From contig JANQFG010000267.1 in NCBI GenBank assembly GCA_028277985.1, positions 1 through 45,578 of the forward strand: 45,578 nt of DNA, given 5' to 3'. Shown piece by piece: positions 1 to 8,114 of this stretch; the first letter of the stretch is position 1, and the number at the start of each line of letters is the position of its first letter. The translations under genes and the position numbers were made by a program. The DNA is from a bacterium. Its GTDB lineage: Bacteria; Desulfobacterota; DSWW01. The notes below the pieces were generated by a model, which was not told where the DNA came from, did not search any database, and saw only the letters and a program-made list of their open reading frames with translations.

Positions 1-2
1 AG

Positions 3-272
3 ACCGGGGAGACCTTTGAAGAGAGTTGCGACGGCGTCTTCATGGCGATCGGGCACATTCCGAACACCTCCGCCTTTGTGGGAAAGATCGATACCGATGA
101 GAAGGGGTACATCCTGACCCGAGACGGTACGTTTACGAATGTGGATGGTGTATTTGCCGCGGGGGATGTCCAGGATGCCCGATACCGTCAGGCCGTGTCT
201 GCTGCGGGCAGCGGGTGTATGGCGGCCCTGGACGCGTTTCATTTTCTCGAGGATGCGGGCGAGATCGACTAG
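3..272 (+). CDS. trxB: Thioredoxin reductase, C-terminal part (truncated by window edge)
   Basis: The open frame enters from the left edge, with codons in frame from base 3, and encodes the last 89 or so residues of a flavin-dependent thioredoxin reductase. This NADPH enzyme keeps cytoplasmic thioredoxin reduced. The visible part has the family's closing block: MAIGHIPNT, then GVFAAGDVQD, where the GD aspartate contacts FAD ribitol, then the YRQAVSAAGSGCMAALDA helix. The CxxC redox pair would lie upstream and cannot be checked. The gene ends in a normal TAG at 270-272, and the next gene follows on the same strand 39 bases later. The family call is secure. Whether the partner is thioredoxin or another small redoxin cannot be told from this end. 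Confidence 0.9.
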   Translation, partial: TGETFEESCDGVFMAIGHIPNTSAFVGKIDTDEKGYILTRDGTFTNVDGVFAAGDVQDARYRQAVSAAGSGCMAALDAFHFLEDAGEID

Positions 273-311
273 AAGGCTTAAACCCGGCCGGGAAAAGGAA
301 AGGAGTGTCGA

Positions 312-1331
312 GTGAAGAAGTTCCTTGTGGGACTCTGTGTTCTGGTTGCGCTGATAGCGGTCGTTGCCCTGGTTCTGGTCAACCGATGGGCGACCACGCC
401 CTATGGGAAACTCGATTACAAGATGGCCGTGATCCTGAAGATGTTCGAAGCGACCACCGGGCAGAGATCCCTGTCGGACGCTTCGCCCACGGAGTTGCGG
501 GAGTGGTACAACAGCAGGCCGAAGAATGAAGGGGTCGAATTGCAGAGGGTGGAAGACCGAAGCATTCCCGGGCCCCTGGGGCCGATCCCGATTCGCATTT
601 ACACGGCCGACGGAACCGGCAATCGCCCCGTGATCGTCTACTATCACGGCGGCGGCTGGGTGGTCGGCAATATCGAGACTCATGATGCTGTTACACGGCA
701 CCTCGCCAAATCGTTGGGGGGTATCGTGGTTTCCGTGGACTACAGGCTCGCGCCGGAGAATCCCTTTCCTGCAGCCGTGGAGGACGCTTACGCAGCTCTC
801 CAATGGGTTTCGGAGAACGCAGAGAGTATCGGGGGGGACTCTACCAGAATCGCCGTTGCAGGGGACAGTGCAGGGGGGAATCTGGCCGCCATTGTTTCGC
901 TCAGGGCTAGGGACCGGAAAGGGCCGAAGATCCTTTACCAGGCCCTCATCTATCCGGCCACCAACCTCGCGCGACTGGACACCGAATCCCACAAGAACTT
1001 TTCCGAAGGCTTCTTCCTGACGGGAGAGGCGATCGGGTGGTTCCGTTCTCTTTACGTGCCGAACCCGGAGGACCGGCTGAAGCAGGAGACGTCTCCGCTT
1101 CTTGCGCAGGACCACGGCAATCTTCCTCCCGGTCTGGTGATCACCGCCGGGTTCGATCCCCTCCGGGACGAGGGCGAAGCCTACGCTGAGAAGCTCCGGC
1201 AGGCGGGCGTGCCGGTGGACCTCAAACGCTATGACGGCATGATCCACGGATTCATCTCCTTCATAGGTGTGATCGACCAGGCAACGGATGCGCTCGACAG
1301 CATCGCTTCGAAGGTCAACGGGACAAGCTGA
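312..1331 (+). CDS. Membrane-anchored alpha/beta hydrolase, HSL (family IV) esterase
   Basis: 339-residue carboxylesterase of the hormone-sensitive-lipase-like family. The oxyanion loop HGGGW is at residues 112-116, the nucleophile Ser186 sits in GDSAGG, the acid is probably Asp282 in FDPLRDEG, and the base is His312 in MIHGF. Residues 4-24 form one hydrophobic segment after Lys-Lys, so the catalytic domain is probably tethered to the inner membrane and faces the periplasm; this is unusual, as most family IV esterases are soluble. GTG at 312 is chosen because an AAAGGAAAGGAG ribosome site precedes it. Substrates are probably short acyl esters, not predictable from sequence. It may be co-transcribed with the gene downstream. 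Confidence 0.9.
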   Translation: MKKFLVGLCVLVALIAVVALVLVNRWATTPYGKLDYKMAVILKMFEATTGQRSLSDASPTELREWYNSRPKNEGVELQRVEDRSIPGPLGPIPIRIYTADGTGNRPVIVYYHGGGWVVGNIETHDAVTRHLAKSLGGIVVSVDYRLAPENPFPAAVEDAYAALQWVSENAESIGGDSTRIAVAGDSAGGNLAAIVSLRARDRKGPKILYQALIYPATNLARLDTESHKNFSEGFFLTGEAIGWFRSLYVPNPEDRLKQETSPLLAQDHGNLPPGLVITAGFDPLRDEGEAYAEKLRQAGVPVDLKRYDGMIHGFISFIGVIDQATDALDSIASKVNGTS

Positions 1332-1443
1332 ATCCTGCCAAATACTGCGAATCAACCACCATGACCATCAGGTGTGGGCGGACACGCGGGTCGGTCCGCT
1401 TTGTCCTTTCAGAGTTGACGGTCGAACCAAAGGGGGAGCGGAG

Positions 1444-2532
1444 ATGAGCCGGGAAAGCACAGTCGGGATCGTGGGGGCCTACGGAATGACCGGCGTGGTG
1501 GTAGCACAGGAACTCCACAGAATGACCGACTTGAACCTGGTCGTGGGAGGCAGGGATGAAAGTCGGGCAAACGCTCTGGCCACCGAGCTGGGTGAACGGG
1601 CTACGGCCAGGCAAGTGGACATCTACGACGAGAAATCGCTGCCTGGATTCTGCGAGGGATGCGGGGTGATCGTAAACTGCGCGGCCCCGTCGGCCAGGGT
1701 TCTGGATACGGTCCTGAAGGGTGCCCTCAAGGTGCGGAGCCATTACGTGGATCCTGCGGCCGACCACACCACCTTGATTCCATACCATAGAGAGTTCGAA
1801 GACGCAGGTCTCATCGGACTCCTTTACACGGGCTGGGTGCCGGGCATCACGGGTCTTTCGGCCCATTATGTGTACTCCCTCGCGCGGGAATCCTTTGACC
1901 GGGTTGACAGTACGAACGTGTACTGCGAAGACCGAAGTGCATGGTCCGAGGCCGCCTTTGTGGACATAGCAGAGGAAATGCTGAAGGGTGCTCCCACCGG
2001 AGTGTTTCGTAACGGGATCTGGAAAGACCAGAACCTGCTCCTAGCTACGAGGACCTATGAGTTCCCCGCTCCGATAGGAAAACGAAGGGTCCATGCCATG
2101 CACTCCTCCGAACTGGAGGGGCTCGCCAAGGAATCCGGGCTTCCTGAAGTGGGGATGTACGCGGGTCTGATCGATTTCCGGGTGATGGTGAGCGCCCTTG
2201 TCATAAAGCTGCTGAGCCGTGACCTCGAAAAGGGAGCGAGACGCCTGAGAAAGGTCTGGGTAAAGGCGGGAGAATCGCTGGGCGAGGACGGTGTCGTGGT
2301 GGCCGAGGCCACGGGGAAGAAAAACGGCCGTGACGCCAGGATAAGAATCAGCTTCTACACGAAGGAGTCCTACTTTGCGACCGGTCTGCCCGCGGCCCTT
2401 TCCGTGCGTGCGATTCTGGAGGACCGGGTTCGGAAGAACGGGCTCAACGTGCTCTGCGATGCGGTCGATCCGGCCCATTTTCTGGGAGAGCTGGCAAAGG
2501 CCGGTCTACCCCACGAGATCACCGAGGACTAG
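1444..2532 (+). CDS. Saccharopine dehydrogenase family NAD(P)-binding protein
   Basis: 362-residue oxidoreductase-like protein. The Rossmann loop GAYGMTG is at residues 11-17, followed by VVGGRDESRANALA, the usual end of the second strand where the cofactor ribose is bound. The family includes saccharopine reductases and the trans-acting enoyl reductases of lipid synthesis; the GAYGMTG form is typical of the second group, so reduction of a double bond in a lipid or polyketide is possible but unproven. ATG at 1444 is preferred over an upstream in-frame start at 1288 because GGGGGAGCGGAG precedes it and the homologous region begins there. Its last codons overlap the end of the convergent CrtC-like fragment on the other strand. 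Confidence 0.8.
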   Translation: MSRESTVGIVGAYGMTGVVVAQELHRMTDLNLVVGGRDESRANALATELGERATARQVDIYDEKSLPGFCEGCGVIVNCAAPSARVLDTVLKGALKVRSHYVDPAADHTTLIPYHREFEDAGLIGLLYTGWVPGITGLSAHYVYSLARESFDRVDSTNVYCEDRSAWSEAAFVDIAEEMLKGAPTGVFRNGIWKDQNLLLATRTYEFPAPIGKRRVHAMHSSELEGLAKESGLPEVGMYAGLIDFRVMVSALVIKLLSRDLEKGARRLRKVWVKAGESLGEDGVVVAEATGKKNGRDARIRISFYTKESYFATGLPAALSVRAILEDRVRKNGLNVLCDAVDPAHFLGELAKAGLPHEITED

Positions 2533-2687
2533 TCCATGACCTGATTCTCGATTTCTCCCCTGAATGCCGGCAGAAAATAGGTCAAAAGCCGGTGCCCGTC
2601 GTCGAATGCCGCGTCGAAATACCACCATTGCAGAAAGGCATCGGATGCGTATGCCGCGGCACTTTGTGGGATTCGCTTCCGTTTCAT
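2529..2687 (-). pseudogene. Truncated CrtC-like (hydroxyneurosporene synthase / lipocalin-like) N-terminal fragment
   Basis: A 52-codon frame, ATG at 2687 to TAG at 2529, starts 13 bases after the stop of the serine hydrolase on the same strand. Its middle reads LQWWYFDAAFDDGHRLLTYF, which matches the N-terminal signature (E/Q)WWYFDAxLDDG of the CrtC-like carotenoid hydratase/AttH lipocalin-like family. Those proteins are usually over 300 residues; here the frame stops soon after the first strands and runs into the end of the convergent oxidoreductase gene. It is best read as a gene remnant, cut by a deletion or inversion that brought the + strand gene next to it. A functional micropeptide is possible but less likely. 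The family match is from memory of the motif, not a search. Confidence 0.55.
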
Positions 2688-2700
2688 CCGTTCTGCCCCG

Positions 2701-3858
2701 TCACTCCTTGAGTGCCGCGAGGACGAGGTCTGAGAGACGCTGGGTTCGTTCCAGGTGGCGGGAGTCCTCCAGCAGGCCGGTGGTGAGCATGACGAACGTC
2801 AGGTCGCGCGGCGGATCGACCCAGAAACATGTAGAACCGGCGCCCATACCGCCGAAGGTCCGAGGGGAGTTGAGGCTGCCGAAGGGCCCGGGGATGAAAT
2901 CCTCACCGCGAAGGAAGAAGCCGAGGCCGAGGTAGGCCGGCCATGGTTCCCATCCCCTCATGTCGAGGATGCAGTCAAAGACCTCGTTGCGCCGTTCACC
3001 CGTGTAATTCCTCGTGGCGAGCTCGATCATGGCCGGCGATAGAATTCGGTGCCCGTCGAGCTCTCCTCCCCGCCGCAGCATCTCGGCAAACCGATGCAGA
3101 TCGTCGGTGGTCGAGATGAAGCCACCCGCTGGTATCTCTCCGTTCTCGCCTACCATCAAGGGAAAGGCCTCGGCCATCTTCGGATCGAAGATGCCCGTGC
3201 CCTCGTATCTCGCCACCACCGGGCACATTCGCTCCGCAAGATCGGCCCGCAACCCCAGAGAGGTGTTCTTCATCCCAAGGGGCTCGAAAAGCTCGTCCCG
3301 GATGATCTCTCGAAAGCTCCTCGTACCCCCGTCCACACGGCGAACCATCTCCGCCATGACCGAATGTGCTGCAAGGACGGAGTAATGTACCCGGTCCCCG
3401 GGTCGAGCTTCCGCTGGCGACTCGCATAAGGCGGCCACGAATGCTTCGAGGTTGCCCAGATCCGGGGGGGGCATGGGGGGAAGCATTGTCGCGATGCCGC
3501 TCGTGTGGGTGAGAAGCTGGGCGAGGGTGATCCGCTCCTTTCCACCCTTCCCGAATTCCGGGATGACCTCGTCGACCCGCATCCGTAAGGCCAGTTCCCC
3601 GCGCTCGATACGGTTCAGAACAACGGCGACGGTTAACTGTTTTCCGACCGACATGGTGAAGAAGGGGTCTTCGATAGAAAGCTCGCGGCCGGTGTCCCGG
3701 TGTGCGAAGCCCCATGCCTCGCGCAAGACCTCCCGGCCACCCCTTGCGACGAACAGGGTAGCGCCGTCGTAGATTCCTTTCTCGATGTCTGCGCGGACCG
3801 CCGCACCTACCCTTTCCAGCCTCGAATCGTCGAACCCGAGATCGCTCCGTTCCATCAC
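2701..3858 (-). CDS. Serine hydrolase, beta-lactamase/class C-like esterase family
   Basis: 385-residue protein of the beta-lactamase-related (EstB/PBP-like) serine hydrolase family. The SxxK motif is Ser70-Val-Gly-Lys73 and the second motif is Tyr159-Ser-Val, in the place of YxN. No signal peptide is visible, so it is probably cytoplasmic and more likely an esterase or amidase than a peptidoglycan enzyme or resistance factor. It is the last full-length gene of the minus-strand operon from 7632, starting 41 bases after the acyl-CoA dehydrogenase, and may cleave an ester or thioester intermediate of that pathway. ATG at 3858 or the adjacent ATG at 3855 is the start. Confidence 0.85.
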   Translation of the reverse strand: MMERSDLGFDDSRLERVGAAVRADIEKGIYDGATLFVARGGREVLREAWGFAHRDTGRELSIEDPFFTMSVGKQLTVAVVLNRIERGELALRMRVDEVIPEFGKGGKERITLAQLLTHTSGIATMLPPMPPPDLGNLEAFVAALCESPAEARPGDRVHYSVLAAHSVMAEMVRRVDGGTRSFREIIRDELFEPLGMKNTSLGLRADLAERMCPVVARYEGTGIFDPKMAEAFPLMVGENGEIPAGGFISTTDDLHRFAEMLRRGGELDGHRILSPAMIELATRNYTGERRNEVFDCILDMRGWEPWPAYLGLGFFLRGEDFIPGPFGSLNSPRTFGGMGAGSTCFWVDPPRDLTFVMLTTGLLEDSRHLERTQRLSDLVLAALKE

Positions 3859-3899
3859 TCAGCCCCTTTTCGCCGTAACGTGGATCTTCACTCGCGGCC

Positions 3900-5603
3900 T
3901 CAGTCATTCATCGTGTACGCGCCCTTCAAAGAATAGATGTGGTCGCGCAGAACGCGTTCAAACCTCGTTTCGTTCACGACAGGTTTCTGGATCATCTTCT
4001 GACACAGGTCCATCTGCTGGTCCGTGCTGCTCGTCTTCAGGTAGAGTTCCAGGGCGTATTTCGAGAAATCTCTGACGAAGACGTCGAAGATCTGATCGAT
4101 TACGTCATCTTCGATCTTGTAGATCTGTTTATTTTCCAGGATGAGTTGCCCGTAAGGAACCAATGTGAACAGTTCCCCAAGGGTGAGAAGGAAATCCAGA
4201 TCCTTTGCCTGTTCTGCCGTAGGCGTCGCTTTCGAGAGGAACTCTTGGAAAGCCTGGATCTGGTTCCTGAAGAGAGTTACGTTCGGAATGTCCACGCTGC
4301 CGTAGGCCGCGTTGAAGTCGTGAAACTGGATCTTCCCCAGCCCCTTGGTGGCCCCCTGGTTGAAGAGGAAATCATCGTTCTCCAGACCGTTTCGCTTGGC
4401 AATCTCCGGGAACTCGCCTGGATTGAAGAAGTAGTTGCTCATGAATTTGATGATGAGCGCCATGTTGACGTGAACCGTACCCTCCAGTTTGGGCAGGGCA
4501 CGGATGTCCCTGGCCGCCATCTCGAAATAGGTGTCTTTCTCGAACCCCTTTGCGGAAATGACGTCCCAGAGGTGGTTGATTACGTCCTCCCCCTGCGTGG
4601 TGACCTTCATTTTCACGATCGGATTGTACAGAAGATATCGCCTGTCATCGGCCGAGGCGCTTCGCATGTAGTCCGCAGCTCTGAGAGCGAACAGTTTCAT
4701 CGCTGCGAGCCGACAATAGGCATCGGCGAAGAGCTGCTTGACCTGCGAGAACTCGGTAACACTCTGGCCGTAGAGAATGCGGTCGGATGCATGATCGAGC
4801 GCTTCATAGAACGCGTGGGTGCAGATCCCTATGGAGGCCCAGCCAAGATTGAATTTGCCCACATTGATCGTGTTCAGGGAAGCGTCCCAGGCCTCGCGTC
4901 CCTTTGCCAGAATATCGGCTTCGGTTATCGGATAGTCGTGGAGGGCATACTCGGCAACGAAATTCTGGGAGTTGACCACATTCTGCACGCACTCATATTT
5001 TCCATGTTTCGAGCCGACCACGAAGAACACGTAGTCACCCGAGTCCGACATCTTCGCGAAGGTGGACACAAGGGCGGCCTCGTTGGCGTTGCCGATGTAG
5101 TACTTGCGACCGTTCGCCTTGTACGTGCCGTCCCCTTCAGGGGTCAGGGCCATCTGCGTGGAGTAGAGATCGGCCCCGTGTTCCTTTTCGGAAAGGCCGA
5201 ACGCGAAGATTCCACCCTCCTTCAGCAGCCGGGCGGTCTGCTTCTTCACTTCTTCGTTCTGCCCTATCCAGATGGGGCCGAGGCCGAGGATGGAGACCTG
5301 CCAGGTGTACCAGTAGGGCAGGCCGTAGAAGGCCAGGATTTCGTTGAACTCGCAATTTCGATACGTGTCCCATCGGGTATCCGGATCTCCCTCCCCATAT
5401 TGGGCAGGTGTGAGGAGGGTCGAAAAGATCTTCTCCTTCTTCTGGAATTCCAGGAAGTCGGCGTACCATGTCCGCTCGTGGTCGTCCTTCTTGATCCTGC
5501 CCCGTCCCTTGTTTTCAAAGAACGCGATGGTCTTGAGCATGATGTCCCGTGATTTCTCGTCCAGATACTCTCGATCGTGCTTCTTCGGATTCAACAGAAT
5601 CAT
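3900..5603 (-). CDS. Acyl-CoA dehydrogenase with extended C-terminus
   Basis: 567-residue flavoprotein of the acyl-CoA dehydrogenase superfamily, oxidising an acyl-CoA at C2-C3 and passing electrons to ETF. FAFGLSEKEHGAD at about 133-145 is the FAD/substrate-loop block. Glu374, in PKLEGTVHVN, sits where medium-chain enzymes keep their catalytic base in YEGT. The usual length is about 380 residues; here some 190 extra residues follow, as in the long FadE types. The upstream frame extends to 5810, but ATG at 5603 is chosen because AAAGGAG stands 6 bases before it. It lies 23 bases after the methyltransferase gene in one operon with an amidohydrolase and a serine hydrolase. The acyl-CoA used is not predictable. 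Confidence 0.9.
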   Translation of the reverse strand: MILLNPKKHDREYLDEKSRDIMLKTIAFFENKGRGRIKKDDHERTWYADFLEFQKKEKIFSTLLTPAQYGEGDPDTRWDTYRNCEFNEILAFYGLPYWYTWQVSILGLGPIWIGQNEEVKKQTARLLKEGGIFAFGLSEKEHGADLYSTQMALTPEGDGTYKANGRKYYIGNANEAALVSTFAKMSDSGDYVFFVVGSKHGKYECVQNVVNSQNFVAEYALHDYPITEADILAKGREAWDASLNTINVGKFNLGWASIGICTHAFYEALDHASDRILYGQSVTEFSQVKQLFADAYCRLAAMKLFALRAADYMRSASADDRRYLLYNPIVKMKVTTQGEDVINHLWDVISAKGFEKDTYFEMAARDIRALPKLEGTVHVNMALIIKFMSNYFFNPGEFPEIAKRNGLENDDFLFNQGATKGLGKIQFHDFNAAYGSVDIPNVTLFRNQIQAFQEFLSKATPTAEQAKDLDFLLTLGELFTLVPYGQLILENKQIYKIEDDVIDQIFDVFVRDFSKYALELYLKTSSTDQQMDLCQKMIQKPVVNETRFERVLRDHIYSLKGAYTMND

Positions 5604-5626
5604 TTCTGGCTCCTTTCCAAGATATT

Positions 5627-6640
5627 TTACGAAGCAGCCACAAGGGCGCAGATGCTCTCGCCCGGCACCAGGTTTTTGCTGTCCACCCTTGTGAAACCGG
5701 CTTCCATGAGTTGTGCTTCGAGCTCGCGGGGGGTCGGCAGACGGCCGCAGCCTTCGGTCGAGGCGCACCACAGATCGAGGGCCTGCATGGCCGGGCTTCC
5801 GTTCCGGCACCCGGTGATGAGGAGCAATTCGCCTCCTGGTTTCAGGAAGCTCCTCAAGTGGCGAAAGAGAGTGACCCGCTCGCCCACTTCAAAATAATAG
5901 ATGTTATTCAGCAGCGTTGCGATGTCAAATGAGGGTTCCGGCTCGCGGTTTCGTACGTCGCAGAATTCCACGCGGGCCCGATCGGAGACCCCCCAGGCCT
6001 CCAGGTTCCGGTTGGCCAATTCGGCCACATCGGCCTGCAATTCGAGCCCCACGGCCGTGAGCGCCGGGTTCTTGCCGGCTGCGTAGCGCAGATAGGTGCC
6101 GGATCCGGAACCCACCTCGAGCAGGTGCTGCGGTTTCGAACCGTCGAGCACATAGTCCATTGCCTCGAAGCCGAGAGGCTCGAGCATTTGGGATGATCTT
6201 GCAATGAGCTCTCCGTCCTGGTCCGCGAGGGACCACAGTTTCCCCTCTCTGAGGCGTGCGGGAGTCTCCAGGATGAGCTTTCCGTGAAGGCTGGCTACCT
6301 CCTCGATGAAGGCGGCGAAGGGGTCCATCTCGACCCTGCTCAGCTTCTTCGCGAGAAAGCTCCGCAGGCTGTATCCGGCTTCATTGAGCTTGAGGTCCCC
6401 GAGACGGACACCGAGTCTCAGCCAGGCTTCCAGAGAATCCCGGTGGTTCGGGTCAGGTGCCATCTCAGCCGCAAGCTCGTCGAGCGATCTGGCCGTGCCC
6501 TCAAGAGAGCGAAGGAGACCGCTCGACACCGCCGCTGCAAGCCACACCACCCGGTAGTAGGGAGTGATCGCCTTCGCGCTCAACAGGATGACCCAGAATC
6601 TGCCCTTGCCGAGAAAATCGATGAACGTTTTCGGTTTCAT
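5627..6640 (-). CDS. Class I SAM-dependent methyltransferase with helical N-terminal domain
   Basis: 337-residue methyltransferase. Motif I, LLEVGSGSGTYLR, is at residues 173-185, followed by VGLELQ for motif II and FDIATLLNNIYYF for motif IV. The first 165 residues have no motif and look helical, like the dimerisation domain of O-methyltransferases that act on small phenolic or polyketide substrates. ATG at 6640 overlaps the stop of the amidohydrolase by 4 bases (ATGA), so the two are translationally coupled. A methylation step inside an acyl-CoA operon is uncommon and may say something about the substrate. The fold is certain, the substrate unknown. Confidence 0.8.
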   Translation of the reverse strand: MKPKTFIDFLGKGRFWVILLSAKAITPYYRVVWLAAAVSSGLLRSLEGTARSLDELAAEMAPDPNHRDSLEAWLRLGVRLGDLKLNEAGYSLRSFLAKKLSRVEMDPFAAFIEEVASLHGKLILETPARLREGKLWSLADQDGELIARSSQMLEPLGFEAMDYVLDGSKPQHLLEVGSGSGTYLRYAAGKNPALTAVGLELQADVAELANRNLEAWGVSDRARVEFCDVRNREPEPSFDIATLLNNIYYFEVGERVTLFRHLRSFLKPGGELLLITGCRNGSPAMQALDLWCASTEGCGRLPTPRELEAQLMEAGFTRVDSKNLVPGESICALVAAS

Positions 6641-7632
6641 GGCTCTTCTCCGCCCGCGTTAGCTTCCGTCGCGTGTGCCAACCTTGGAAACAGTCTCAGC
6701 GCATTCTCTCTTTCAACGGCCAGAAGCTCTCCCTGGTCGAAGCCACCATGCTTCTCCACGCATTCCGCCGTCTGCCCCATCCATGAGTCCGGCTCCGGGG
6801 CAAAGGGGTAGTCGCTGCCAAAAAGGATGTGCGAGGGATCCGCCAGTTCCCGAAGAGACGGGAACGAATAGGGCGTCGCAGAGAGAGCGGTGTCATAGTA
6901 GAGGCCTTTGAGATAGGCAATCACCCCTTTGGGGACGATCTCCTTTGCGAGCGGGTTCTTGTCCGCCAGTGCAATGCGGCCCGCGATGTAGGGAACGGCC
7001 CCGCCGGCATGGGAAAGGATCAAGGGGAAGTCGGGGAAGCGCTCGAAGATGCCATTCAGCACCATGTTGGTGACGGCTCGTGTGGTATCGAAGATGAACT
7101 CAACCAGCGGGGCGGGCCAGTTGAGTTTCGGCACATCGCTTCCGGGCGGTACATTCGGGTGCGTGTACACGACCGTCTTCCTGCGGTTCAGTTCCTCGAA
7201 CAGCGGGTCAAAGGCCGGATCCCCGAGATACTGGTCGCCAACGCTGGTGAGCAACGCAACGCCATCGAGTTTCAGAGTGTCCAGGGCAAACTGCAGTTCC
7301 TTCAAGGCCGCATCCACGTCGGGCAAGGGCAGGGCCGCAAAGGCTCCGAACCGTCCCGGATGGTTGCTCACGAGACGCGCAAGAATCTCGTTGCAGCGTC
7401 GGGCCAGATCTCGTGCGAAGTCGGGGTTGCCGAAATAGACACCCGGAGCAGAGATCGAGGCCATCGCCGTCGCAACGCCGCTTTTGTCCATTCGGGCGAT
7501 CGTGGCTTCCGAAGACCACTCCGGGAAGGGTATGCCTCCTGAGGAGGTGACTCCGATACGGGCCAGGGATTCAACGTATTCCTGCGGCACAATATGGTGG
7601 TGCACATCGATGCGATGGGGTCTCGCAACCAT
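6637..7632 (-). CDS. Amidohydrolase, ACMSD-like decarboxylase family
   Basis: 331-residue metal-dependent TIM-barrel enzyme of amidohydrolase family 2, which holds ACMSD (2-amino-3-carboxymuconate-6-semialdehyde decarboxylase), gamma-resorcylate decarboxylase and related nonoxidative decarboxylases. The metal ligands are visible: His11-x-His13 in DVHHHIVP, His158 in VVYTHPNVPP, His208 in LILSHAGG and Asp274 in FGSDYPF. ATG at 7632 is chosen over 7656 because AGGAGG lies 7 bases upstream. It is the first gene of the minus-strand operon that goes on to a methyltransferase, an acyl-CoA dehydrogenase and a serine hydrolase. A (de)carboxylation of an aromatic or unsaturated acid is the likeliest role; hydrolysis is possible. 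Confidence 0.85.
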   Translation of the reverse strand: MVARPHRIDVHHHIVPQEYVESLARIGVTSSGGIPFPEWSSEATIARMDKSGVATAMASISAPGVYFGNPDFARDLARRCNEILARLVSNHPGRFGAFAALPLPDVDAALKELQFALDTLKLDGVALLTSVGDQYLGDPAFDPLFEELNRRKTVVYTHPNVPPGSDVPKLNWPAPLVEFIFDTTRAVTNMVLNGIFERFPDFPLILSHAGGAVPYIAGRIALADKNPLAKEIVPKGVIAYLKGLYYDTALSATPYSFPSLRELADPSHILFGSDYPFAPEPDSWMGQTAECVEKHGGFDQGELLAVERENALRLFPRLAHATEANAGGEEP

Positions 7633-7656
7633 CGTTTGCCTCCTAGATGGTGTCAC

Positions 7657-8114
7657 TCTGTGACATGGTGCGGAACACTCCCCAGGGGGGTGCAGGAGCG
7701 GCGATTGATCAGGGTGATGGCGATCTTACGGCCGGTTCGAATATCCCCTGAATCCACTGAAAGTGTCAATCCGGATGATACTGCGGGGGTTCAGGCCACA
7801 GGTACACCGCGTGCCGACGGCGAAAGCCCTGGACCTCCGCCATCATCCTCAAGGGCCGACGAGCATTCCCCAACGGAATATTCCGCCTTCAGGGCTCCTA
7901 TCTAGGTCCGGGTGTGGTGAACCGGGAACGAGGGCAACTGCCGGTTCGAGCCGGGCACGACCTGAGTGTGTGTCTATCTGCTCGATACCTTACGGGCACC
8001 ACGCTTCTTTCGGGTCACGGCCAAGTCTTTTTCTTTGCACCATATCGCTATTATGATAACATGGCGCTGAATCCATCTGGTGGGAATCTCTGCTTCAATC
8101 GGGGGGGGCTCCAC
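7657..8114. other. Intergenic stretch between divergent genes
   Basis: About 460 bases separate the amidohydrolase operon (minus) from the propeller gene (plus). Frames here are short and look non-coding. The right end is AT-richer and holds a candidate promoter. It probably contains the promoters of both divergent units. No regulator gene, riboswitch or tRNA was recognised. Confidence 0.4.
8035..8062 (+). promoter_or_regulatory. Candidate sigma-70 promoter of the propeller-protein gene
   Basis: TTGCAC, 16 bases, then TAACAT, with an overlapping TATGAT at 8052-8057. This would place transcription start some 45 bases before ATG 8115. Seen by eye only. Confidence 0.3.

Noticed and set aside
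3939..5552. Long plus frame opposite the acyl-CoA dehydrogenase
   Set aside because: Shadow of a GC-rich gene; no ribosome site and no recognisable family.
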